Below, in pieces: positions 9,763 through 20,425 of a stretch of 64,000 bases of DNA. Below the pieces are notes generated by a model. The model saw only the letters and a list, made by a program, of their open reading frames with translations. It ran no database searches and was not told where the DNA came from. How positions within the stretch are numbered: the stretch's first letter is position 1; the number at the start of each line of letters is the position of its first letter. Source of the DNA: Siniperca chuatsi (Eukaryota; Chordata; Actinopteri; Centrarchiformes; Sinipercidae); assembly GCF_020085105.1 (NCBI RefSeq), contig NC_058044.1, forward strand, positions 34,746,952 to 34,810,951, in the 5' to 3' direction. Both the position numbers and the translations under genes were made by a program.

Positions 9763-10698
9763 GTGTCCATCAGTGCACGTGGCACCAGGACACCTAGGCG
9801 GAGGTCGATGATCGACTTTGTTGTCGTATCATCTGACTCTCCGCCGCGTGTCTTGGACACTCGGGTGAAGAGAGGGGCGGAGCTGTCAACCGATCACCAC
9901 CTGGTGGTGAGTTGGATCCGCTGGCAGGGGAGGAAGCCGGACAGACTTGGCAGGCCCAAGCGTATCGTGAGGGTCTGCTGGGAACGTCTGGCGGAGCCCG
10001 CTGTCAGCAGGGTCTACAACTCACACCTCCGGGAGAGCTTCTCCCAGATCCCGGGGGAGGCTGGGGACATTGAGTCCGAGTGGACCATGTTTTCCACCTC
10101 CATTGTCGATGCGGCGGCTCGTAGCTGTGGTCGCAAGGTTTCTGGTGCCTGTCGCGCGCGGCAATCCCGAACCCGGTGGTGGATGCCGGAAGTAAGGGAT
10201 GCCGTCAGGCTGAAGAAGGAGTCCTATCGGGCCTTGTTGGCTCATGGGACTCCCGAGGCAGCTGACAGGTACCGGCAGGCTAAGCGTGCTGCAGCCCGTG
10301 CGGTCGCAGAGGCAAAAACCCAGGATTGGGAGAGGTTCGAGAGGCCATGGAGGAGGACTATCGGTCGGCCTCAAAGAAATTCTGGCAAACCGTCCGGACG
10401 GCTCAGGAGGGGGAAGCAGTGCTTCACCAACACCGTGCACGGTGCGGGTGGAGAGCTGTTGACCTCGACTGGGGATGTTGTCGGACGGTGGAAGGAATAC
10501 TTTGAGGATCTCCTCAATCCCGCTGTCACGTCTTCCGAAGAGGAAGCGGAGGCTGGGACCCGGAGGCGGACTCATCCATCACCCTGGCCGAAGTCACTGA
10601 GGTTGTTGGCAAGCTCCTTGGTGGCAAGGCTTCAGGGGTGGATGAGATCCGTCCTGAGTATCTTAAGTCTCTGGATGTTGTGGGACTGTCTTGGCTGA
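9763..10698 (+). pseudogene. RTE-like endonuclease end and linker
   Basis: This open frame of about 311 residues starts inside the apurinic-like endonuclease (STDHHLVVSW). It passes through a basic linker (RTRWWMPEVRDAVRLKKESY) to the fingers region, where the frame is lost. The first codon is an artefact of truncation, not a genuine start. Confidence 0.8.
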
Positions 10699-11093
10699 CA
10701 CGTCTCTGCAACACCGCGTGGCGGTCTGGGACAGTGCCTCTGGACTGGCAGACCGGGGTGGTGGTCCCTCTGTATAAGAAGGGGACCGGAGGGTGTGTTC
10801 CAATCACAGAGGATCACACTTCTCAGCCTCCCGGTAAGGTCTACTCCAGGGTACTGGAGAGGAGAATTCGTCCGGTAGTCGAACCTCGGATTCAGGAGGA
10901 GCAGAGTGGTTTTCGGCCCGGTCGTGGAACACTGGACCAGCTCTATACTCTCCATCGGGTGCTCGAGGGTTCATGGGAGTTTGCCCAACCAGTCCACATG
11001 TGCTTTGTGGATCTGGAGAAGGCATTCGACCGTGTGCCCCGGGCGCTTTGTGGGGAGTGCTCTGGGAGTATGGGGTCCGGGGCCCTTTGCTAA
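10638..11093 (+). pseudogene. RTE-like reverse transcriptase, fingers and palm
   Basis: The frame has DEIRPEYLKSLDVVGLSWL, VVVPLYKKG, SGFRPGRGTLDQLYTL and HMCFVDLEKAFDRVPR, the last with the first catalytic Asp. It is shifted relative to the frames before and after it. Confidence 0.85.
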
Positions 11094-12085
11094 GGGCTGT
11101 CCGGTCCCTGTATAACCGGAGCAGGAGCTGTGTTCGCATTGCCGGCAGTAAGTCAGACCTGTTCCCGGTGCATGTTGGACTCCGCCAGGGCTGCCCTTTG
11201 TCACCGGTTCTGTTCATAATTTATATGGACAGAATTTCTAGGCGCAGTCAGGGGCCGGAGGGTGTCCGGTTTGGGAACCACAGGATCTCATCTCTGCTGT
11301 TTGCAGATGATGTCGTTCTGATGGCTTCTTCAAACCAGGACCTGCAGCATGCACTGGGACGGTTTGCAGCCGAGTGTGAAGCAGCTGGGATGAGAATCAG
11401 CTCTTCCAAATCTGAGGCCATGGTTCTTGACCGGAAAAAGGTGGTTTGCTCTCTTCGGGTAGGTGGGGAGTCCTTGCCCCAAGTGGAGGACTTCAAGTAT
11501 CTCGGGGTCTTGTTCACGAGTGAGGGACGGATGGAGCGTGAGATTGACAGGCGGATCGGTACAGCGTCTGCAGTGATGCGGGCGCTGTATCGGACCGTTG
11601 TGGTGAAGAAGGAGCTGAGTCGAAAGACAAAGCTCTCGATTTACCGGTCAATCTACGCTCCTGCCCTCACCTATGGTCATGAGCTCTGGGTAGTGACCGA
11701 AAGGACAAGATCGCGGATACAAGCGGCCGAAATGGGCTTCCTCCGCCGAGTGGCTGGGCGCTCCCTTAGAGATAGGGTGAGGAGCTCAGTCACACGGGGA
11801 GCTCGAGTAGAGCCGCTGCTCCTCCACGTCGAGAGGAGCCAGCTGAGGTGGCTAGGGCATCTGATCCGGATGCCTCCTGGACGCCTCCCTCGGGAGGTGT
11901 TCTGGGCATGTCCCACCGGGAGGCGGCCCCGGGGAAGACCCAGGACACGCTGGAGGGACTATGTCTCTCGGCTGGCCTGGGAACGCCTCGGGATCCCCCC
12001 GGAGGAGCTGGAGGAAGTGTCTGGAGCGAAGGAAGTCTGGGAGTCCCTGCTTAGACTGCTGCCCCCGCGACCCGGCCCCGGATAA
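10973..12085 (+). pseudogene. RTE-like reverse transcriptase, palm to C-terminus
   Basis: The frame contains VGLRQGCPLSPVLF, LLFADDVVLMAS (the xADD catalytic pair), EDFKYLGVLFTSEGRM and a basic C-terminal region (RRPRGRPRTRWRDYVSRL). It ends a few bases before the GGATGG tail. It is the best preserved part of the element. Confidence 0.9.
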
Positions 12086-12111
12086 GCGGAAGAAAATGGA
12101 TGGATGGATGG

Positions 12112-12763
12112 ACCTTTTACTATTACATTTGCTGCTGCAGCTCGATCCACCACCCCAACCTCCTGCTTATGTGCTATATTTTTGGTATTGCCTACATCCA
12201 CTGATTTTTGTAACTTTCTGAAACCGACAATCTAGCATGCTCACTTCACACACTTGGCCAGGGGTGCCAAGCTCTCTCTCAAACTTTTTTTTTTATTCTT
12301 CACACAACTGCTTCTGTGTACAACTGCAACACTATGAATACCTTCAAGGAGAGAGTGTGAAAGTGTGTGCCAGTGACGGCAGGCTTTTAACCCTGCATTT
12401 GAGTTGACTTAAAATGTGGTCAGAATGCACTTCATACAAACTGCTAAGTTTGTATGAAGTGCTCTTTAAGCTACTGTCAGTAACACTCAACATTTCCTGC
12501 AAATGTTTCCCATGAAACAACTACAAGGTAAGGGAGGCATCACGGAGGCTTCTTAAATGATTAATAAAGGGCTGGCTGTCTCGGAAGTTGAGGTAAATTA
12601 AGGCCACTATTTTAGAATTTACAGTTGGCTGATAGTTCAAAACAATTGGCTAACTGTTATTTACATGTTTATTTATATAAAGTAACAATGTGAAACAGTT
12701 AAGAGGACAATGACCTGTGAGCTCTAATAGTCTTTCCATCTATATCCTGTCGTGTCTCTCCAG
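12112..12763. other. Intron between LINE tail and last exon
   Basis: I see no coding exon. A short inverted pair, ACTTCATACAAACT and AGTTTGTATGAAGT, occurs at about 12430-12462. Confidence 0.5.
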
Positions 12764-13690
12764 GAGGCGTCCATCAGTGTCTGGCTCCAGTTCAGTGACG
12801 ACACTGCCTCCCTACTCTCCTCCTTCAGCGACCTACCCTTTTTCCTGCGTCTCTCCTCATTGGCTGAGACCGTGGTTGTGGTGACGCCCAGCCCCAGCCA
12901 ACGTATCTTTGCCCAGGGCGACGGAGGCGGGCCTTTACTGCGTGTAGAACTACTGGTTTCAACCTGCACTGACCAGCCAATCACTTCCAACTCTGTCAGT
13001 GAAGGTGACAGGGATTGGAAGGACACCGGAGGAGGAGGAGGCGGGACCAGGAGGCTGGCAAGAGGATCTGGTTGGATAAGAGTCAACCTAGAACTGGGCT
13101 TCCTGCAGCCAGTAGGGGACAAGGATGAGGAGGGCGAGGAGTTTGAGTTTGACATTTCAGACACGCTGGTTGAGTCAGACAGTGACATATATGCATCGAA
13201 CTTTGACGAGAACGAAAATGGGAATCTAAGCAGTGACTACTATAACAAAATCAGTGGAAAGATGACTAATAGAAACTGGAACGAGGTGGGGAACGGAAGG
13301 ATAGTCAGTCAGAACAATCTGGAAAAAGCTGTGCTGATGCCGAGCCAGGAGGAGGGCACTGTGTACTTCTCCCCGAGCCAGGAGAAAGGAGAGAGGGAGG
13401 AGGAGGAGGAGGAGGAGGAGGAGGAAGGGCAGGGAGCTCGAGAGCTTGAGGTCGGTGTGGGCGCTGTCCTCTCTCTGCTCTGTCTCTCTGCTGTCCTCTT
13501 CCTGGCAAACTGTCTGCCCTGTGCCCTGCGAGACAGGAGGAGGACAACGATAGAGGCGAAGAGGGAAGGAGAACTAGAGGGAGGCGCAAAGGAAGAAGCG
13601 GAGAGGATGAAGAGAGAAGGTGAAGAGAAGATGAAGCAGCAGCAGGAGAACAATAAAAAGGATGTTAAAGAGGTAGAGATCATTTGGTGA
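12764..13690 (+). CDS. tmem132: TMEM132-family protein, terminal exon with membrane segment
   Basis: This terminal exon of 308 codons plus a stop starts in phase 0 after TCTCCAG. It opens with ISVWLQFSDD, the TMEM132 I.AWLQFSDG block. An acidic, low-complexity juxtamembrane part follows, with a run of ten Glu from GAG repeats near 13397-13424. The single transmembrane helix is VGAVLSLLCLSAVLFLANCL (about 13457-13516). The cytoplasmic tail of about 55 residues is rich in Lys, Glu and Arg and ends EVEIIW. The helix matches the family consensus (MYALLGVFCLAILVFLINC). I do not find the HDWVWLG-type motif that I recall in the tails of other family members. The model lacks its N-terminal exons, so length cannot be compared. 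Confidence 0.92.
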   Translation, partial: EASISVWLQFSDDTASLLSSFSDLPFFLRLSSLAETVVVVTPSPSQRIFAQGDGGGPLLRVELLVSTCTDQPITSNSVSEGDRDWKDTGGGGGGTRRLARGSGWIRVNLELGFLQPVGDKDEEGEEFEFDISDTLVESDSDIYASNFDENENGNLSSDYYNKISGKMTNRNWNEVGNGRIVSQNNLEKAVLMPSQEEGTVYFSPSQEKGEREEEEEEEEEEGQGARELEVGVGAVLSLLCLSAVLFLANCLPCALRDRRRTTIEAKREGELEGGAKEEAERMKREGEEKMKQQQENNKKDVKEVEIIW

Positions 13691-14282
13691 TAAATGTGCA
13701 GGCCGAGCTGAATTTCAGCTCAAGTCTGTACTCACTTTGACAGAACAATCACAAGGAACATGAAGCCAAGTTGTTATTTTAACCGCATGCTATCACCCTG
13801 TTTTGTACAATGTTTACACTGCCAAACAAACCACAGCATCGCCCCCAGTTACAGTTGGTGGAACCATGACATCATTTTTTTTCTGGGTGTTCAAGTCTCA
13901 TATTCGGTCCATCCGGTCTTTATTCAGTCCACAAAAAAAGCACTTGTTGACTTGGTGCATGTGTTATCAGTGGTTACACACATCAGTGGGCCTGAAAACA
14001 AGCTAATTGATATTTCATTGGGTCCGTTTTACAAATTACTAAAACTAATTTAGCCTCACTGAAGTGAGAGTTGAGAGAGACAATGTACCATACAATGTAA
14101 ATATGTTTAATAATTACTTGTATTAGAAATTGTCTAACTCTGAATGTTTTCTTTTCTGATTATGTTATATGTCATTTTGTCAGTTGTCTGTTTCTGGTTT
14201 CATGTCAGTGTGTTTAATATAAAGTGTGCTGTATGAAGCTTTCTACGTTTTACAGGACGGCTGGTCCTGTGTGTTTTCTACT
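13691..14282 (+). other. Probable 3' UTR of the TMEM132-family gene
   Basis: AT-rich sequence between the stop codon and the best polyadenylation signal. I see no other feature in it. Confidence 0.55.
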
Positions 14283-14288
14283 AATAAA
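14283..14288 (+). other. Candidate polyadenylation signal (AATAAA)
   Basis: A canonical AATAAA lies about 590 bases after the TMEM132-family stop codon and is the best candidate for the transcript end. AATATAAAG at about 14215 is a weaker alternative. Confidence 0.5.
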
Positions 14289-14610
14289 GAAATGAGCCCG
14301 CCATGCCCTCTAGTGGCGTAAAGGTGAAACTAAATGTAATATGGCGAACCGGGCAGCACAGACTTATCAGAAGACGAGGCCCAGCACACGCACTTGACAG
14401 TCTCCTCTGTTGGAAGAAAACGTTTTGTAACGTTACCTCATCGTGTGACTCGCTTCCGAAATGCTCTTATGGATAATATATGTTTAATGAATCGTTCTGT
14501 GCAGTCAGAATGTAATCGAATATACTAAAGTTAGTAATATATCAGAAATTCAACCAGTCACTGATACTGTCCCACGTTAAGTAGGTAAATGTTACAGCAT
14601 TGCAACCTAA

Positions 14611-14682
14611 AGCAGAGTGGCGCAGCGGAAGCGTGCTGGGCCCATAACCCAGAGGTTGATGGCTCAAAACCATCCTCTGCTA
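14611..14682 (+). tRNA. tRNA-iMet: Initiator tRNA-Met (CAT), possibly degenerate
   Basis: The 72-base sequence has all initiator features: an acceptor stem beginning with the A-U pair (AGCAGAG / CTCTGCT), GGGCCCATAACCC forming the anticodon arm with three G-C pairs and anticodon CAT, and no intron. Compared with the vertebrate initiator sequence I remember, it differs at three places: GGTCGATGG is GGTTGATGG, and in the T loop GATCGAAA is GCTCAAAA. The last changes fall in the B box, where the normally invariant G of TTCGA/ATCGA is A. A run of T follows 15 bases later as a Pol III terminator. It may be a functional variant or a young pseudogene. Confidence 0.85.
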
Positions 14683-14697
14683 TGTGCAATCGTCTCC

Positions 14698-14701
14698 TTT
14701 T
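14698..14701 (+). terminator. Pol III T-run terminator
   Basis: TTTT lies 15 bases downstream of the tRNA 3' end, where a Pol III terminator is expected. Confidence 0.55.
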
Positions 14702-16229
14702 AATCAACTCCAGTCTCATTACATATCTAATGTAAAGACCCTGTAATTAATACTCGTGAAATGTGAATTTGTTGGAAATCCTTCTGCGCTGCAGTATGAC
14801 GCGCTTTTGACTGCCAGTGACGTTAACGTGGCTTCACAAATGCGAACACCTGTGGCCCATCAAAGTCGTTAGAATCGACTTGGAAAAGGATCAGTTTCGT
14901 TGAAGATGGAAAACTTAACTATATACAACACTGCTACTGAATGACATTTTGCTAGAAACCTTATGGTTTTAACGTGTTCGACTCTCAGCCATTGTAGTGT
15001 TTCAAAAAAGCTACATGTAGTCGGAAAAACCACATTCATGTGCGCAGGGTGACGCTCAAAAGATCAAGCTTTTTATGGATATGGATCAGATGATGTCAAT
15101 TTGTTTATTATTGTGACCATTAATGATACAAGTCCACCTCAACATTGAAATCATTTCATTGTGCCTCAAAAAATGTTTATTGTACACAAATGACACTTGA
15201 CGTGTTCAAAGTACAAAAGTAGTAGCAGCCTGTCAGACTCATTGTGACCATAGAGTGTAACTACTGTTAACAACAGTACAATCACTTTCACGCCTGTGGA
15301 ATTATTAGTGCTGGTGTCTCTCAAAAGTAAGACCACATTTAAACCCTAAAAGCTACTTACTGGCATCTTTTGTTTTGAATTGGAAGGGCATGAAGGAGTT
15401 ACACTGAAACTATGTAGAGAACTGTACTGTGACTAGATTGTTCTCAAAATTAATACAGCAATGAAAACACATTATAATGAATCTTTCAGTGTCATTTTAA
15501 TATTCACAATAACAAGCTTTTGGCTTGGGCTGGCACCATTAAAACTCTTCATTTGTTCTTTCCATTTGATCCTCTACAGAAACATGTCATATCGCCAGTG
15601 TTATTTAAACATGTGCAGTAGGATTATATTTTATTAAACTAATGTTGTCTCTTTCCAGTTGGGAGGTTAACTGGTGGTGGCACAACACTTGGGCATTTCT
15701 GTCCGCACGTGAGAACAAGTTAGAGAAAGAGCAGATGACATTTTAGCCCATTTAGCACAAGTCAAGTATAAATTACATTAGTACCAACAATTTCCCAAAG
15801 CATTCCAAAGTCTGCTGGAATATTTAATGTGCTTTCCCTAACACCCTAACATGCCGTAGAGCATGAAAATTTACTTGCAGATGCTTGAAAAAAATTCATC
15901 ACAGTAAACGTGTGATTTTGTTGTTGTACAAGTCAGCTTATTGTTGCATGGTGTTGCAGTGCTGACTATCAAATCAATCTGCACTTCAAGTTGCATCAAA
16001 TGAAAGCAGTGACTGCCTGGAACAACACCTTCAAAACCCTAAAACAACATAACCCACTTTGGTAAGCATAAAAAACTAGTTTGGTCTTTTAACTGAGAGC
16101 TAATAGTTGTTCAGTGTTTCACCATAGTATATCAAAGACAGAAAATATCTGGAAAGTATGAAAGACAAAATAAGTAAATATGGTAAGTGTTTCACCCTTT
16201 GTATTGCTGCTCCAGTGTACTCTGTGTGA
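14702..16229. other. Intergenic stretch and probable 3' UTR of zinc-finger exon A
   Basis: The sequence is AT-rich and I see no exon or named repeat. The part near 16230 is probably the 3' UTR of the minus-strand zinc-finger exon. TTTATT (AATAAA on the minus strand) occurs near 15176. Confidence 0.5.
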
Positions 16230-16906
16230 TCAGCCCAGTCCTAACCCTCCCCTGGCCTGTGGTCCGCAGCCTGTGGCAGACTGCTGGTGCGTCCTCAGGT
16301 TGCAGATCCAAGCGAACCTCTTCCCACACTGGTCACAGCTGAAGGGTTTCTCCCCGGTGTGAACTCTCTGGTGCTTCTTCAGGTTCCCGGCCTCTGAGAA
16401 GCGTTTCCCGCAGGTGTCGCAGCGGAAAGGTTTCTCCCCCGTGTGGACTCTCTCGTGGGCTTCCAGATTGGACAGGCCGGAGAAAGCCTTGCCGCAGGCT
16501 TGGCATACGTAGCTCTTCCTGCGGCGTTCCCCGGGCACAATGCCTGCGGCCTGGCTTTTATTGTGGCAAGCCAGAAGGCTGGCTCGATGCTGTGCAGCGA
16601 TGGCCACCTCAATGCTGGCCAACGCTGCTGCGGATCCCCTGGCAGGTAAAGCTGACTGTGCGGTCACAGTGGAGCTCATAGTACTACTGGTTGAGCTGAT
16701 ACCAGAGCTACTTGTTTTCCCAGCACTGTGAGTGTTACTGACAGCAGCTGTGGTGGAGGACAGCGTGGTCTCTGCACAGATCCTGCTGCTGTTACGAGGC
16801 TGCCGCAGCAGCTGAGCCTGTGCACTTCTTAGCATGGCTGGTGTTCTGCTCCATGGAGGCTGGGAAGATGGAGCCTGCATCCTCATAGGTATGGATACAG
16901 GAGCCC
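16230..16906 (-). CDS. C2H2 zinc-finger protein A, terminal exon (3 fingers)
   Basis: This terminal exon (phase 1 in) has acceptor TTTTTTCTGCAG and ends at a TGA at 16230. A Ser/Thr/Ala-rich disordered stretch is followed by three fingers at the C-terminus: YVCQACGKAF...HERVH, FRCDTCGKRFSEAGNLKKH and FSCDQCGKRFAWICNLRTH, joined by TGEKPF linkers. The last finger ends H-x5-C instead of H-x3-5-H. Fingers 2 and 3 are nearly the same as those of exon B (25813), so A and B are paralogues. The upstream partner is exon 18770-18377, which leaves one base to complete the Gly codon here. The product would be a nuclear DNA-binding protein. Confidence 0.9.
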
Positions 16907-18376
16907 CTGCAGAAAAAACAAGGAGTCGACAATAAATCAGTGTCTGCTACTGCAGTGGACAGTAAAATATGAACACCATGTCATTTTAATAATAATATGA
17001 CTATTATTTCGTTAGCCTTCATCAGATACAGTTCCCATGATGCTTTGACAGCACGTCTGTGTCTAAAGGAGAATCCACAGAGGGAACATTTTTGATGTCT
17101 GTCCCTCGTGCGTCTAACAATACACATACAGTTCACTTCCATTTTATCAAATGTATCAGTCCACACAATGCAAATCAGAACATGTCTTTTCCTTTGTGGC
17201 ACACAAATCACCTGCTGTCTGTATGTTTAATGACTGATCGTGGAGTTTAACTACGAGCTTTGAGGCCACACAATGGGCGTAGAAGATTTGTTGGGCGGCA
17301 CCAGTACGTAAAAATAACACCTTTATTTCTCATGCAGTCTACATGAAAATGATTTGAGACATTATTTTATGAGACATTAGTCAGCCTGGTGAAGACCCAG
17401 ATTAGCTGTGCTGCTGATGGACAGCTACGCCTGAGGCTGATTGGAGGTTGGTGTGGATTGAGCAGATGGACACTTAAGTACTTACACACCGCTGACGTCT
17501 TGTGTCTAATGACCTAAATTCAAAAAAATCACTAAAAAGATGCAGAGACAAAAAGACACAGGACTGTTCACTAGATAGGACAAGATGCAAAGAAAGAGTT
17601 CTCTGCTCCCCCCCCAAAGAAAAACGCAGGGTAAAGTAGTCCGGCAAAAACGCTGATCCTGGCTCAACTTGGGTCGCAGCAGTCGAACAGATGCAAGTGT
17701 ATGTACCAGGTAGAATACCTGGTAGCCTGTTCTGTGCAGCATTGTGTTAAATCTACAGTTTACTTGGCAAAAGTCAAGATGGAGGAGCAAATCACTGCTG
17801 ATATAACATTCCAGAGTTGTAAAATCCTGCCTGTGCTATGTCTGTGTGTAATACGCCTTCAAAGTGAACTTCCTGGTTTGTACTTTATCTTCTCACTGCT
17901 ACCTGTTCCTACACACCCACAGTTTTCTGTTCTGTTAAACTTCTAGGTTCACTCTGAAATATTCATATGTAGGACAGATCTGTTGGCTGGCAAACAACTA
18001 AACTGTAGACATTAGTATTCAACACAGTCAAACACAGTACCAGTGACATATTGTTATAGTTTCTGTTGTTTGCCCACTGCAGAAGCCACTAGAGTCACCT
18101 GTGCTCTAAACTTGTTTGAAAAGCTCGGTCCTTCCTCTTCACACTACAGAGCATGACCAGCATTTTTAATTTTACACTCCGGAGAACATTTTCAAGAAGA
18201 TCCATGTTGGGTGTAAACTGACGCATTTTCAAATTTCGCCAGCTTAATGTGGACGTGATCTGAGGAAGCACTCGTCTCATAAAGTCATTAGTAATGTCTC
18301 TGTTTCAGGCCTTTAAAAGAGGCACCAAGGCAGCGACACACGGAGCCTCTACAAAGGAAAGGAGACGATCTCTTAC
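16907..18376 (-). other. Intron of zinc-finger unit A
   Basis: Intron between the two exons of unit A. I recognise no exon or named repeat in it. Confidence 0.55.
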
Positions 18377-18770
18377 CTTGCGACACAGACCGCTGGATGT
18401 GAACTCCTCCACTCGTCCTCACTGCTGAGGAAACTGAGCCCTGTGGTGGCTGAAGCACATGGTGAGGTTGTGGTTCAGTCTCTACAATAATAACTCCATC
18501 CTGGTCACGCTCTGCTGAGTCATCAGTGGTGAAAGAACATGAAGGGCCACCGGGGGCCGATACAGAGTCATTATCAGGGGCCCAGCGGGTGAAGAATGTC
18601 TCCAGTTCAAACAGAGAGTATTCAGAGCTCAGAGGGTTATTGTTACTGGATCTCTGCTGTTGTTGAGTGTTAGGGTTGGCTGGTGTGTTGGTGTCTGGTA
18701 CCCTCAGCTGGACTGACACTACACTGCTGGGGCCTTGTGATGTTACAGGGGTCGACTGAGGTGCTGCAGA
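18377..18770 (-). CDS. C2H2 zinc-finger protein A, upstream exon
   Basis: This 394-base exon (phase 0 in, phase 1 out) has acceptor TGCCCCCAG and donor GTAAGAG on the minus strand. It encodes a Ser/Pro/Gln-rich peptide with one ordered-looking motif, SLFELETFFTRWAP, and an acidic stretch (DQDGVIIVETEPQ). It splices in frame to the finger exon at 16906. I find no exon with a start codon between here and 21742. The 5' part is therefore either supplied from further upstream (the exon at 27784 also ends in phase 0) or unrecognised. It lacks the VKxE motif of the equivalent exons in B, C and D. Confidence 0.8.
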
Positions 18771-19139
18771 CTGGGGGCATGAGCAGAAGAGAGGTGCATT
18801 AAGACCAGGTGTTAATGACTTCAATATCATCAGGGTAAGGACTGGATAGACATCAAAACAAATAGTTGGACATTTCTTGCAGCGTTAGATGAGAAAATAG
18901 ATACCACCCTCACGTCTGCGCTGATTTGCTGATGTCAAGAAATAGTTACACTATTCCATAAATTCATACAAAATCAACAGAAAGACGCAGCGATGAACAG
19001 ACACATCCACACCTGACATGATGAGATGTAAAGGGGCTGCTTATGCAGACACAGAGTAGTCCAGGCAGAAGGTGGATCAGCACAGTCCATCATCTGTCAG
19101 GGCGCTCAAACTACTACTATACTATTTCTGGACATCAAG

Positions 19140-19440
19140 AAGAACATTAAGCCAGGAGGTGATTAGCTTAGCTTAGCATAAAGCAGGGGGAAATTGCTTG
19201 CCTGGCTCTGCCCAAAGGTAAGAAATACATCTACCAAGACTTTTACTAATGAACATGTATCTTGTTTGTTTATTCCATACATAAACATATGACAAGTTGT
19301 GGTTTTATGAGGAGTTACATACTGTAACTATTTTGGCCAGACTCAGTGACTTCCTGGAGTCTTGTTGTCACTGTGAAGTCCCTGTGCCAAGAAATAGTTT
19401 CAGCACACAATTCCCCGTAAAACCACAACTTGTCACTTTG
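19140..19440. repeat. Common fish interspersed repeat copy
   Basis: GATTAGCTTAGCTTAGCATAAAGCAGGGGGAA... and later TTCCTGGAGTCTTGTTGTCACTG with GTAAAACCACAACTTGTCA resemble a repeat with other partial copies near 1540 and 43910. The family is not named with certainty. A Penelope-like relic abuts it at 19486. Confidence 0.5.
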
Positions 19441-19485
19441 AAATTGTGTTTGTGTACCGATTAATCAAACAAATCAAATTAATCG

Positions 19486-20100
19486 TAGAAAAGGTTTCAG
19501 TCTTAGTCCTCTGGACACTGTTTTCAGAATCAAGACGTTTCGGCTCCCATCCGGAAGTCATTCGCAATTGTGAAAAAATGGACCGGGAACTCAGAAATTT
19601 AAGCTACTCTGTGTTACATAAGCCCTGCTCTCAGGAAGGAGTCTACATACAAATACGTAGAGAGAAGAGTTGATTTGAACGGGGTGTCAAGGAAGCCATT
19701 TTGTGAAAAAAGAAAACCCCTCTTTGAACAGAAATGGTGGTCTGAGATTCAATCTGCCCAAAGTTTACCACAGTGTATTAGCACCTTGGTCACGCCAATC
19801 ATATGCTAATCAGATACTTAACAGTGATGAGGGAGGTGCAGCCAGAAAACAATAGGCCTGATTACTGATTACTGGGCCATCATGGAAACAATTAGGTCAG
19901 TTTCAGGTGAAAATAGCTAGAGTAATCAACAGATACTCAGGTAGACTTCTTCATGAGGGCGGGGCTTATGTAACACAGAGTAGTTTAAATTTCTGAGTTC
20001 CCGGTCCATTTTTCACAATTGAGAATGACTTCCGGATGGGAGCCGAAACGTCTTGATTCTGAAAACAGTGTCCAGATGACTATGACTGAAACCTTTTCTA
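19486..20100 (+). mobile_element. Penelope-like relic between inverted arms
   Basis: Two arms of about 142 bases (19486-19627 and 19958-20100) are inverted copies of each other. Both carry TCCGGATGGGAGCCGAAACG or its complement. Between them the plus strand reads FERGVKEAI and, after a one-base shift, VKKENPSLNRNGGLRFNLPK (about 19674-19790). This resembles the C-terminus of Penelope-like polymerases that carry a GIY-YIG endonuclease. Inverted flanking terminal repeats are known for that class. The coding part is short and broken, so the family call is tentative, but the inverted arms are seen directly. Confidence 0.6.
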
Positions 20101-20251
20101 TGATAGAACACTCCTGGACGAATGAGGGACTACACCGTCTTAAATCAAATTAATCTGAACATCTCATTCTGACAGAAAGTGAATAAGTGTATTATTGTGT
20201 ATAGTGTATATTAAAATGTTGAACTATTCCTATAGTAGAGGCTATAAAAGT

Positions 20252-20425
20252 GGCGGCTGTAGCTTAGAGGTTGAGCAGATTGTGCTTGGGCATGATACTG
20301 AACCCCAGATTGCTCCTGAAAGCTGCGCCATTGGTGTGTGATGGGGTGAATGACGTAGCGTGAAGCGCTTCAAGTGGTTGGAAGACTAGAAAGGCGCTAT
20401 ATGAATACAGACCACCATTTACCAT
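20252..20425 (+). repeat. tRNA-derived SINE, internally deleted
   Basis: It starts GGCGGCTGTAGCTTAGAGG (an A-box-like tRNA head) and continues GGGCATGATACTGAACCCCA. It ends AAGCGCTTCAAGTGG...GGCGCTATATGAATACAGACC and CCATTTACCAT, the tail shared by a widespread fish SINE/LINE pair. The B-box region is deleted. Confidence 0.7.

Larger units (their letters stand above)
9763..12111 (+). mobile_element. 5'-truncated RTE-like non-LTR retrotransposon
   Basis: The element lies sense in the last intron of the TMEM132-family gene. It begins inside the endonuclease (TDHHLVVSW, the catalytic His region), continues through the linker and reverse transcriptase, and ends with the tail GGATAAGCGG...ATGGATGGATGG at about 12080-12111. 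The 5' truncation and simple-repeat tail are typical of target-primed reverse transcription. The frame is shifted at about 10640 and again at 10980-11090, so it is inactive. It is much more GC-rich than its surroundings, which suggests a fairly recent copy. Placement in the RTE clade rests on sequence resemblance and is provisional. Confidence 0.88.

Noticed and set aside
10021..10575. Open frame of 184 codons on the minus strand inside the RTE-like LINE
   Set aside because: It is the antisense shadow of the GC-rich LINE coding strand. It has no motif, and the opposite frame carries clear endonuclease/linker sequence.
9763..12085. RTE-like reverse transcriptase as an active or host gene
   Set aside because: 5' truncation and two frameshifts show a dead insertion. 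The frames that remain open reflect recency, not function.
13397..13424. GAG repeat in TMEM132 exon as sequencing artefact or non-coding repeat
   Set aside because: The reading frame stays open through it and on to the membrane helix, so I treat it as a coding Glu run.
20240..20330. A tRNA gene at the head of the SINE
   Set aside because: Only an A-box-like head is present. The anticodon arm and B box are deleted, and the tail is that of a SINE.
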